Assembly (NCBI GenBank): GCA_045540975.1
Contig: JAZQIE010000044.1
Coordinates: forward strand, 1-12,069
Direction: 5' to 3'
Length of the DNA: 12,069 nucleotides
Source: SIG510 sp045540975
Lineage (GTDB): Bacteria > Bacillota > Clostridia > Oscillospirales > JAAYXM01
The notes beneath the pieces were generated by a model that saw only the letters and a program-made list of their open reading frames with translations, was not told where the DNA came from and did no database searches. Positions 5,816-12,069 of the stretch are shown here, piece by piece; position 1 is the first letter of the stretch, and each line of letters opens with the position of its first letter. The position numbers and the translations under genes were made by a program.

Positions 5816-6766
5816 ATGAATCAAGACTTAATTAAATACGTTGAGTGTGTGAAAGAACACGAAAACATTGTTTATAAATACGAAGAAGTTATTGATACAT
5901 TAGCGATTCCAAAAGTGATTGATGGACCTCTTATTTCCAACAAAGCAACACCGACAAAGGTGGGGAAAGTAAGCTATGCAATCGCTTCTGCTCTTTTGTT
6001 TGAAACGGCTGCTGCAATTTTGCTTTTTACGATATCAAACATTTCCAGTCAAATCAATCAGGGTTTTAATATGACATCAGGTTTCTTTCGTCTCATTGAG
6101 CAAGCTCGCAATGGGAATATAGTGTCACAAATTACTTTTGTTGCAATTCTGATGATTGCAATAATTTTCATGTCTTCAATACCTTGGTTTTTTTATTCAA
6201 GAAAGAAGAAAAAAGCAAATAAAGCGTACCATGAGCAAAAACAATCAGAGGACTATTCTAACAAGGCTGAAATGGAAGCCTATCAAAGACGTCTTGCAGA
6301 GGAAGAAAGCCGCTTAAAAAAAGAAAGCGATGTAAAAAACAAATTAAAAAAACGATTGTCAGAAAGCAGGAAAGTGCTAAAGCAACTGTACGATGTAGGA
6401 ATCATTTTCCCTAAATACAGAAACTTTGTTGCTATGAATATGATATGTGAATATTTACAGAGTGGAAGATGCGATAAACTAACAGGCTCTGATGGTGCTT
6501 ATAATTTGTACGAGAGTGAATTAAGAGCAAGAATTATCATCGAAAAATTAGATGATATTATAGATGAACTGGAAGACATCAAGAGCAACCAGTACTTAGT
6601 TTATTCTGCAATCAAAGAAACAAATGCATTTTTAAGCGAAATCAGTGATGAAATGGAATCAATTAGTGAAAGCGCTCATATTGCGGCTTTTAATTCCGAA
6701 GTCATTGCAAGGGAAACCGCAACAATAAAATATCTTACATATCTCGAGACAATAAAAGATTATTGA
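5816..6766 (+). CDS. Unrecognised two-TM, coiled-coil protein in the insertion
   Basis: 316 residues from ATG 5816, chosen because AAGGTGG (5801-5807) lies 8 nt upstream. The frame is open further up to TTG 5768, but that codon is part of the putative -35 box. Residues of about 51-73 and 103-126 are hydrophobic and likely span the membrane, with a 30-residue loop between. 'RKKKKANKAYHEQKQ' after the second span marks the cytosolic side. Residues 129-193 are a charged coiled coil. Then comes a conserved-looking stretch, 'LYDVGIIFPKYRNFVAMNMI', 'CEYLQSGRCDKLTGSDGAYN', 'LYESELRARIIIEKLDDI', followed by more helices to the end. From memory, similar SGRC...DGAYNLYE segments occur in hypothetical proteins of Firmicutes, but I cannot name a family. 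AT-rich codons differ from all neighbours. The location on an insertion fits an accessory gene. Function unknown. Confidence 0.8.
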   Translation: MNQDLIKYVECVKEHENIVYKYEEVIDTLAIPKVIDGPLISNKATPTKVGKVSYAIASALLFETAAAILLFTISNISSQINQGFNMTSGFFRLIEQARNGNIVSQITFVAILMIAIIFMSSIPWFFYSRKKKKANKAYHEQKQSEDYSNKAEMEAYQRRLAEEESRLKKESDVKNKLKKRLSESRKVLKQLYDVGIIFPKYRNFVAMNMICEYLQSGRCDKLTGSDGAYNLYESELRARIIIEKLDDIIDELEDIKSNQYLVYSAIKETNAFLSEISDEMESISESAHIAAFNSEVIARETATIKYLTYLETIKDY

Positions 6767-6898
6767 GGTGACTCTTGCTTTTTCGAATACACTTTTGATA
6801 TCGAATCGTTGGAACAAATAGGGAGTTCATGCAATAACGCACGAAAACGCAATTTGAACTGAATCTACAAGCAAAACAAAAGTGGTATTAGATTGGGC

Positions 6899-6930
6899 AT
6901 GGATGATGATGAATAGAAAAGAGAGAGTCT
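6899..6930 (+). repeat. 32-bp direct repeat, right copy
   Basis: Second copy of the repeat at 5681-5712 (31 of 32 identical). It still encodes GMDDDE and a stop in frame, a second version of the DUF4364 C-terminus, and is followed by the intact second arm of the terminator. Confidence 0.92.
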
Positions 6931-6946
6931 GATGACTCTCTCTTTT
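6917..6946. terminator. Bidirectional intrinsic terminator
   Basis: GAGAGAGTC (6921-6929) and GACTCTCTC (6934-6942) pair around TGAT, extended by A4/T4 to 13 bp. T7 (6943-6949) follows on the plus strand and TTTT on the minus strand. It lies directly after the parC-like stop (6951), so it ends that operon. On the plus strand it now serves the inserted gene and formerly served the DUF4364 gene. Confidence 0.88.
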
Positions 6947-6950
6947 TTTG

Positions 6951-9170
6951 TTAGTCCAGCGTGATTTGCTGCTCGAGGGCGTCGCAATCGTGGAGTTTTG
7001 CGCCCGCAGCGGGGAGCGAGCGGGTTTGATAGCGCGACACTTGCTTGATGCCCGAGCCTTCCAGACGGCAGACATGACGGACTTTGTATTTGGGTTTGAT
7101 GGTCATGACCGAAACACCCTGCGTGATACGTGAGGTTTTGGGTGCGAGTGCGGAGGAATGGAAGATGAGCGCACGGTTTTCGGTGGAGTAAATCACAAAC
7201 GGCTCGTCTTCGGTGAGATGGAAGATGGCGGAAAGCGGCACTTTTTCCGAGTATGCACCGGTCAGGCGCTTGCGGTTTGCCTTGGTTTGATAGCCGGATG
7301 CCGCGACCTTGGCGACCTTGCCGTTTTCAAAGACAAAGAGGAGGTTGCCGTTGTAATCACCGGGCAGGCAGATGAAGATTCCGACCTCGCCCTCGTCCAT
7401 ACCGAGTTTTGCGGGCAGATAGTCACCCAACGCGCTTGCCTTGGTATCCGCAAATTCGCAGACACGGGTTTTGTACACCTGTCCGCGGTTGGTGAAGACC
7501 AAAAGCTCGGCTTTGTTGGTGGTTTCGAATTCCTGCACAATCTCGTCGCCCTCTTTGCACTTTTGCTCGGAGAACATACGGAGGGATTGCGGTGTGATTT
7601 TCTTGAAATAGCTTTCACGCGAGAAGAAGAGTTTGACCGGATAATCCGGGGTATCGTCCTCCTCTTCCTCGGTGTCTGCCGTGTAATCGTAGATGATTTC
7701 GGTTTGACGCGGAATCCCGTATTTCTTGGAGATTTCCTCCAAGGTTTTGATGATACGGCGGCGGATTCGCGCTTTGCTTCCGAGCAAATCCTCAAGGTCT
7801 TCTATCTCGGCTTCCAAATCCGCGGTTTCCGAGACACGGCGCAGGATGTATTCCTTATTGATGTTGCGGAGTTTGATTTCCGCGACAAATTCCGCCTGAA
7901 TTTCATCGATTCCGAAGCCAATCATCAGGTTGGGAACAACCTCGGCTTCTTCTTCGGTGTTGCGGATGATTTCAATGGCGCGGTCGATATCGAGAAGGAT
8001 TTTCTTAAGACCTCTCAGTTTATGGAGTTTATCCTTTTTGCGCTCGATGTCCGCATAGACCTGACGGCGGACACACTCGATGCGCCATGCACACCACTCG
8101 TCCAAAATCTCGCGCACGCCCATGACACGCGGATAGCCTGCGACTAAAATATTGAAGTTACAGGAGAAATTCTCCTGCAAGGGGGTGTTGCGGAAGAGCT
8201 TTGCCATGAGTTTTTCCGGGTCGGTGCCGCGCTTTAAGTCGACCGTGAGTTTTAAGCCTTTCAGGTCGGATTCATCGCGCATATCGGAAATCTCACGGAG
8301 TTTGTTTTCCTTGACCAAATCACTCACCTTATCGATGATGGCTTCGACCGTGGTGGTATACGGGATTTCGAAAATCTCGATGAGGTTGTTCTTTTTGTCA
8401 TAGCGCCACTTTGCGCGGAGTTTGAATGAGCCGCGGCCCGTGTTGTAGATTTCCTCGAGCTCGGCGCGGTTATAGAGAATCTCGGCGCCGGTCGGGAAAT
8501 CGGGGGCTTTCAAGGTGGAGAGCAGGTCATGCTCGGGGTTTTTGAGGTATTCGATGGTGGTTTCGCAGACCTCCTGCAGGTTGAAGCCGCAGATATTGGA
8601 CGCCATACCGACCGCGATACCCGTGTTTGCCGCGACCAGCAGGTTGGGAAAGCCTGTGGGCAGCAGGGTGGGTTCCTGCATGGTGTTATCGTAGTTGGGG
8701 ATGAAATCCACCATGTCATGAATGTCGCGGAAAAACTCCTGACAAATGGGGGCGAGTTTTGCCTCGGTATAACGGGAGGCGGCGTACGCCATATCACGCG
8801 AGTAGGTTTTTCCGAAGTTACCCTTGGAATCCACATACGGATGCAAAAGTGCCTGATGCCCCTTTGCAAGGCGCACCATGGTTTCGTAAATCGCGGCATC
8901 GCCGTGCGGATTGAGTTTCATGGTCTGACCCACGATATTGGCGGATTTGGTACGTCCGCCGTTTAAGAGACCCATGGTATACATGGTATAGAGAAGTTTT
9001 CTCTGCGAGGGCTTGAAGCCGTCGATTTCCGGGATTGCGCGGGACACGATGACGCTCATGGCATACGGCATATAGTTGGTCTCGAGCGTTTCGGTAATCT
9101 GCTGCTCGATGACGTCCGCGCTCAGCCCGAAGACTTGCGGCTCACCCTCTTGTTTTTTCTGTCTTGCCAT
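6951..9170 (-). CDS. parC: Type IIA DNA topoisomerase subunit A (ParC/GyrA-like)
   Basis: A 739-residue cleavage-rejoining subunit that pairs with the neighbouring ParE-like subunit to pass one DNA duplex through another. The N-terminal WHD carries 'PSQRKLLYTM', 'TKSANIVGQTMKLNPHGD' and the catalytic Arg133-Tyr134 in 'AASRYTEAKL'. The tower and coiled-coil region follows ('IEIIRNTEEEA' on), then a short C-terminal pinwheel (about 530-739). The GyrA box (QRRGGKG type) is not seen. With the modest length this favours topoisomerase IV-like decatenation over gyrase supercoiling. At the quinolone-binding region 'HGDAAIYE', Ala92 replaces the usual Ser (E. coli GyrA Ser83). The start 25 nt after parE, with an AAAGGAA site, indicates an operon. 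The symbol is by class: this is the extra type II enzyme of many Clostridia and could also be labelled gyrA-like. Confidence 0.9.
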   Translation of the reverse strand: MARQKKQEGEPQVFGLSADVIEQQITETLETNYMPYAMSVIVSRAIPEIDGFKPSQRKLLYTMYTMGLLNGGRTKSANIVGQTMKLNPHGDAAIYETMVRLAKGHQALLHPYVDSKGNFGKTYSRDMAYAASRYTEAKLAPICQEFFRDIHDMVDFIPNYDNTMQEPTLLPTGFPNLLVAANTGIAVGMASNICGFNLQEVCETTIEYLKNPEHDLLSTLKAPDFPTGAEILYNRAELEEIYNTGRGSFKLRAKWRYDKKNNLIEIFEIPYTTTVEAIIDKVSDLVKENKLREISDMRDESDLKGLKLTVDLKRGTDPEKLMAKLFRNTPLQENFSCNFNILVAGYPRVMGVREILDEWCAWRIECVRRQVYADIERKKDKLHKLRGLKKILLDIDRAIEIIRNTEEEAEVVPNLMIGFGIDEIQAEFVAEIKLRNINKEYILRRVSETADLEAEIEDLEDLLGSKARIRRRIIKTLEEISKKYGIPRQTEIIYDYTADTEEEEDDTPDYPVKLFFSRESYFKKITPQSLRMFSEQKCKEGDEIVQEFETTNKAELLVFTNRGQVYKTRVCEFADTKASALGDYLPAKLGMDEGEVGIFICLPGDYNGNLLFVFENGKVAKVAASGYQTKANRKRLTGAYSEKVPLSAIFHLTEDEPFVIYSTENRALIFHSSALAPKTSRITQGVSVMTIKPKYKVRHVCRLEGSGIKQVSRYQTRSLPAAGAKLHDCDALEQQITLD

Positions 9171-9194
9171 TGTTCCATTCCTTTCCCTACGCGA

Positions 9195-11186
9195 TTAAGA
9201 AACATCCGCGGCATCCAGATACTTCCATCCGTTTTCCGCGATGAATTCTTTTCTGCCCGTGAGGTTATCACCGAGGAGGAGGTCGAACATTTCAACCGTT
9301 GCGGCTTCCACACTGCTCGGTGTGACTTGGATGAGGCGGCGGGACTCGGGGTTCATGGTGGTCATCCACATCATGTCCGGCTCGTTTTCACCCAAACCTT
9401 TGCTGCGCTGGAGGGTGTACTTCTTCCCTTCCAGTTCTTCCAAGATGTTGTTTTTGTCTTTGTCCGAATACGCGAAGTAGGTCGCGTTTCCGCAGGTGAT
9501 TTCATAGAGCGGGGTCTCCGCGATGAAGACATAGCCCTTTGTAATCAAAGTGGGCACCAAGCGGTAGAGCATGGCGAGGATGAGGGTGCGAATCTGGAAT
9601 CCGTCCACGTCCGCATCGGTACAGATGATGACACGGCGCCATCTGAGTTGGGCGAGGTCGAAACTTGCGATGTCCTTCGCGTGCTTGCCGCTCACCTCGA
9701 CACCGCAGCCGAGGACGCGGAGCAGGTCGGTAATGATATCGCTCTTGAAGATGCGGGCAAGGTCCGCCTTTAAGCAGTTGAGGATTTTACCGCGTACCGG
9801 CATGATTGCCTGAAATTCCGAGTCACGCGCTTGCTTACAAGCACCTGCCGCGGAGTCGCCTTCCACGATGTAAAGCTCGCGCAGGTCGGTGTCTTTGGTG
9901 CGGCAATCGATGAATTTCTGCACACGCGAGGTGATATCGAGCCCGCCCTGCAGTTTCTTTTTGATGTTGAGACGCGCTTTTTCCGCACTTTCGCGGCTGC
10001 GCTTGTTGATGAGCACCTGACCCGAGATTTTCTCGGCTTCTTCGTGGTTTTCGATGAAGTAAACCTCGAGCTGGGCGCGTAAAAACTCGGTCATGCACTC
10101 CTGAATGAATTTATTGGTAATTGCTTTTTTGGTCTGATTTTCATAGGAGGTGACGGTGGAGAAGTTATTGGAGATAAAGAGCAGACTGTCCGCAATATCC
10201 GCGAAGGTGATTTTGCTCTCGTTTTTCTGATACTTCCCTTGCGCGCGGATGTATCCGTCGATTGCGGAGACGAATGCGCTGCGCATCGCCTTTTCGGGCG
10301 AGCCGCCGTGCTCCAGCCAAGAGGAGTTGTGATAATGCTCAACCATGGGCGCGGTATTGGTAAAGCAAAACGCACAGGACAGACGGACTTTGTACTCGGG
10401 CTTGTCCTCACGGTCACGACCCTTACGGTCTGCCGACCACACCTGCGGAATTGTCAGGGTCTCCTCCCCTGCCAACTCGCTGACATAGTCCGAGAGGCCG
10501 TTGGGATAGACAAATTCCACGGTTTCGGTTTTTCCGCCCGACGGGAATTTGAATTTGAAGGTGACGCCCGCATTGACCACCGCCTGACGCTTGAGCATAT
10601 CCATGAGATGCTCGGGGAGGATGGCAATGTCGGTAAAAACGTCTAAATCGGGACGCCAACGGATGCGGGTGCCGGTTTTTTTGCGGTCCGCTTCCTCGAT
10701 TTTGAGGCCGCCGATGTTTTCGCCTTTTTCAAAATGGAGGGAGTATTTCTTGCCGTCACGCCAAACCGTGACATCCATATACTCACTGGAATACTGGGTC
10801 GCACAGGTGCCGAGACCGTTGAGGCCAAGGGAATATTCATAACTGAAGCCGTCATTGTTTTGGTACTTGCCGCCCGCGTACAATTCGCAGAAAACAAGTT
10901 CCCAGTTAAAACGGTTTTCCTTGGGGTTATAGTCCACAGGACAACCGCGACCGAAGTCTTCGACTTCGACCGAGTGGTCGTCAAACAGCGTGATGAGGAC
11001 GGTATCGCCATGTCCTTCACGCGCTTCGTCGATGGAGTTGGAAATGATTTCAAAGACCGAATGGATGCAACCGTCCAATCCGTCCGAGCCGAAGATAACG
11101 CCCGGGCGTTTGCGGACACGGTCCGCACCGGTCAGCGCGGTGATACTCTCGTTGCCATATTCGGGTTGACGTGTCTTCTGTGCCAT
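9195..11186 (-). CDS. parE: Type IIA DNA topoisomerase subunit B (ParE/GyrB-like)
   Basis: A 663-residue ATPase subunit that drives strand passage with the ParC-like partner. The GHKL ATPase domain shows Glu46 and Asn50 ('FEIISNSIDEA'), Asp77 ('VEDFGRG'), the G-loop 'GLNGLGTCATQ' (121-131, divergent from the usual GLHGVG) and the switch Lys353 in 'YENQTKKAITN'. The TOPRIM domain shows Glu442 ('VEGDSAAGACKQ'), 'FQAIMPVRGKILN', and the metal site Asp524/Asp526/Asp528 ('TDADVDGFQIRTL'). The end holds 'RSKGLGENEPDMMWMTTMNP'. All catalytic residues are present, so it should be active. The divergent G-loop and TOPRIM variants fit a second, non-gyrase clostridial paralogue. ATG 11186 follows a GGAGG site and a strong promoter. 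It is first in a two-gene operon with parC. Confidence 0.92.
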   Translation of the reverse strand: MAQKTRQPEYGNESITALTGADRVRKRPGVIFGSDGLDGCIHSVFEIISNSIDEAREGHGDTVLITLFDDHSVEVEDFGRGCPVDYNPKENRFNWELVFCELYAGGKYQNNDGFSYEYSLGLNGLGTCATQYSSEYMDVTVWRDGKKYSLHFEKGENIGGLKIEEADRKKTGTRIRWRPDLDVFTDIAILPEHLMDMLKRQAVVNAGVTFKFKFPSGGKTETVEFVYPNGLSDYVSELAGEETLTIPQVWSADRKGRDREDKPEYKVRLSCAFCFTNTAPMVEHYHNSSWLEHGGSPEKAMRSAFVSAIDGYIRAQGKYQKNESKITFADIADSLLFISNNFSTVTSYENQTKKAITNKFIQECMTEFLRAQLEVYFIENHEEAEKISGQVLINKRSRESAEKARLNIKKKLQGGLDITSRVQKFIDCRTKDTDLRELYIVEGDSAAGACKQARDSEFQAIMPVRGKILNCLKADLARIFKSDIITDLLRVLGCGVEVSGKHAKDIASFDLAQLRWRRVIICTDADVDGFQIRTLILAMLYRLVPTLITKGYVFIAETPLYEITCGNATYFAYSDKDKNNILEELEGKKYTLQRSKGLGENEPDMMWMTTMNPESRRLIQVTPSSVEAATVEMFDLLLGDNLTGRKEFIAENGWKYLDAADVS

Positions 11187-11227
11187 AAAAAACCTCCGTG
11201 AATCCCTCTATATAGAAGTTACATTCT

Positions 11228-11256
11228 ATTATAACACTAAATACAGAAAAATCCAA
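11228..11256 (-). promoter_or_regulatory. Predicted sigma-A promoter of the parE-parC operon
   Basis: On the minus strand, TTGGAT (11256-11251) and a perfect TATAAT (11233-11228) are 17 bp apart. TGT directly before the -10 box gives an extended -10. It lies about 40 bp upstream of the parE ATG. Confidence 0.75.
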
Positions 11257-11326
11257 GGAAATCTTTTACGATTCGGTATATTTTTGTATTTTCGGAATAA
11301 ACTGGAAGCAAAAGGAGGGAAACGGT

Positions 11327-11650
11327 ATGGACCATCCCATCACACAGACAAGCCGTAAACGGCTTTCACGTTGGCTGACTTTGGCCATTCTCAAGACCAA
11401 AACCGCCGCACACGCGGTGTTTGATTTGCGCCGCGAGACCCCCGAGCGCATCCGCGAGGCGCATTTACTCGAGGAGATTGAGCAAACGCTTGGGACACTC
11501 CGCGCGACGCGGAATGCGTTTTCCGAGGCGACCGACCCGGATTTGATTGAGGCGCTGATTTATGAAATGAAAATTGCGGAATCGCGGTACTGCTTTTTGC
11601 TGAAAAAAGCAAAAGAAGACGGACTGACGCGGATGCGGTCAGCCCGTTGA
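11327..11650 (+). CDS. DUF2508 (YaaL-like) family protein
   Basis: A 107-residue protein. The C-terminal half, 'FSEATDPDLIEALIYEMKIA' then 'ESRYCFLLKKAKEDG', fits the DUF2508 pattern (F..v.Dp.LI..aIye..Aa..Y.yLlk.AKe), and the whole is predicted alpha-helical and cytosolic. Family members (Bacillus YaaL) are encoded immediately before bofA, which is also the arrangement here: the next gene starts 13 nt after this stop. AAAGGAGG (11311-11318) lies 8 nt before ATG 11327. No convincing promoter could be picked in the short divergent gap with parE. Molecular function is unknown. The pairing with a BofA-like gene and with spo0A suggests a sporulation link. Confidence 0.82.
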   Translation: MDHPITQTSRKRLSRWLTLAILKTKTAAHAVFDLRRETPERIREAHLLEEIEQTLGTLRATRNAFSEATDPDLIEALIYEMKIAESRYCFLLKKAKEDGLTRMRSAR

Positions 11651-11662
11651 GGAGTGAATTCT

Positions 11663-11848
11663 GTGAATGTTTTGTTGCGGTGCTTACGGTTTGGGCGCAA
11701 GGCGGTGTTTTTGGGGGTGCGGACGGTACTCTCGCTCGTTGCGCTCGCACTCAGCCCGATTGGGGTCAACCCTCTCACCCTTGCGGTGGTATGTGCGCTG
11801 GGGATTCCCGGATTTCTCTCGCTGCTTGCGATTTACGCCCTCATTTGA
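11663..11848 (+). CDS. BofA-family inhibitor of pro-sigma-K processing
   Basis: A 61-residue membrane protein. In Bacillus, BofA sits in the outer forespore membrane and holds the SpoIVFB protease inactive until the forespore signal arrives. Here residues of about 14-33 ('VFLGVRTVLSLVALALSP') and 38-60 are hydrophobic, and the signature 'GVNPLTLAVVCALGIPGFLS' is the BofA hallmark (GiNplTalvvgiLGiPG). I chose GTG 11663 because TGAGGAG (11648-11654) lies 8 nt upstream. GTG 11654, three codons earlier, overlaps that site. The ribosome binding site begins at the TGA of the preceding gene, implying translational coupling. Its 3' end overlaps the convergent spo0A gene by 16 bp. Many clostridia keep bofA-like genes, so the inhibitor role here is inferred. 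Confidence 0.85.
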   Translation: MNVLLRCLRFGRKAVFLGVRTVLSLVALALSPIGVNPLTLAVVCALGIPGFLSLLAIYALI

Positions 11849-12069
11849 GCGGCTTGGAATTCGAGATGCAAACGGTCTGCAATCATGGCGATGAATTCCG
11901 AGTTGGTAGGCTTGCCTTTATCGTTTGAAATCGTGTACCCGAAGATTTTATTGAGCACGTCCACATCTCCGCGGCTCCACGCGGTTTCAATCGCATGACG
12001 GATGGCACGTTCCACGCGCGAGGGTGTTGTGGAGAACTTCTTTGCAATGCCGGGATAGAGAATCTTGGT
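11833..12069 (-). CDS. spo0A: Spo0A, stage 0 sporulation response regulator (C-terminal part)
   Basis: The last 78 codons plus stop of spo0A, open to the window edge. The sequence 'LYPGIAKKFSTTPSRVERAI' followed by 'RHAIETAWSRGD' and 'FGYTISNDKGKPTNSEFIAM' is the Spo0A DNA-binding effector domain, with the recognition-helix part (TTPSRVERAIRHAIE) intact. Spo0A is the phosphorelay-activated transcription factor that commits cells to sporulation in Bacilli and Clostridia. The receiver domain and promoter lie outside the window. The short tail after 'IADRLHLE' ends in QAAQMRA. The stop codon lies inside the end of the convergent bofA-like gene. Confidence 0.95.
   Translation of the reverse strand, partial: TKILYPGIAKKFSTTPSRVERAIRHAIETAWSRGDVDVLNKIFGYTISNDKGKPTNSEFIAMIADRLHLEFQAAQMRA

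Larger units (their letters stand above)
5713..6930. mobile_element. AT-rich insertion at the 3' end of the DUF4364 gene
   Basis: About 1.2 kb bounded by 32-bp direct repeats. It lies between the stop codon of the DUF4364 gene and the terminator that gene must once have shared with the convergent parC-like gene. A hand count over 6241-6360 gives 43 G or C in 120 bases (36%), against 39 in 60 (65%) over 10261-10320 in the neighbouring parE-like gene, so composition differs sharply. It holds one gene (5816-6766). I see no transposase or integrase and no terminal inverted repeats. It may be an integrated cassette mobilised in trans, or a segment brought in by homologous recombination. The boundaries are inferred from the repeats. 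Confidence 0.6.

Noticed and set aside
6787..6888. Inverted pair atacacttttg / caaaagtggtat near the right end of the insertion
   Set aside because: One-base indel, about 80-nt spacing and no T-tract; too weak for a terminator or a terminal inverted repeat.
7158..8147. 329-codon plus-strand open frame opposite the parC-like gene
   Set aside because: It is antisense to an unambiguous topoisomerase gene and has low-complexity composition typical of a shadow frame.

Overview
The window looks like chromosome of a spore-forming member of the Firmicutes, class Clostridia (perhaps a Ruminococcaceae/Oscillospiraceae-like gut lineage). The evidence is the C-terminus of Spo0A, a BofA-family protein with a DUF2508 (YaaL-like) partner, a DUF4364 protein, a clostridial-style second type II topoisomerase pair, AGGAGG-type ribosome binding sites and sigma-A-type promoters. 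Most genes are fairly GC-rich. One AT-rich block stands out at about 5713-6898.

Layout, left to right. (1) 1-270, minus: N-terminal part of a tyrosine recombinase cut by the window edge, with its ribosome binding site inside a strong terminator-like hairpin. (2) 428-1440, minus: glyceraldehyde-3-phosphate dehydrogenase, split into two frames by an apparent one-base deletion near 751. (3) 1626-2600, plus: a PAS-like protein with a degenerate histidine-kinase ATPase-like C-terminus, divergent from gap and starting at a TTG. (4) 5015 to 2568, minus: a membrane-anchored TPR plus beta-propeller (DUF5050-like) protein, a small cupin, a terminator-like hairpin and a TatD nuclease. (5) 5153-5698, plus: a DUF4364 protein. 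(6) 5713-6930: an insertion carrying one gene for a two-TM coiled-coil protein, flanked by 32-bp direct repeats, which splits the terminator of the DUF4364 gene. (7) 11186 to 6951, minus: a ParE/GyrB-like and ParC/GyrA-like operon. (8) 11327-11848, plus: DUF2508 and BofA-like genes. (9) 11833-12069, minus: the 3' end of spo0A, overlapping the bofA-like gene by 16 bp.

Functional themes are housekeeping (glycolysis, DNA topology, DNA repair/turnover) and sporulation control (Spo0A as master regulator, BofA as brake on pro-sigma-K processing). Two foreign-looking patches are present: the recombinase at the left edge and the AT-rich insertion. The most unusual item is the insertion. It sits exactly at the 3' end of the DUF4364 gene, leaves a second copy of that gene's last codons and half-terminator on its far side, has no visible recombinase, and carries an unrecognised membrane/coiled-coil gene.
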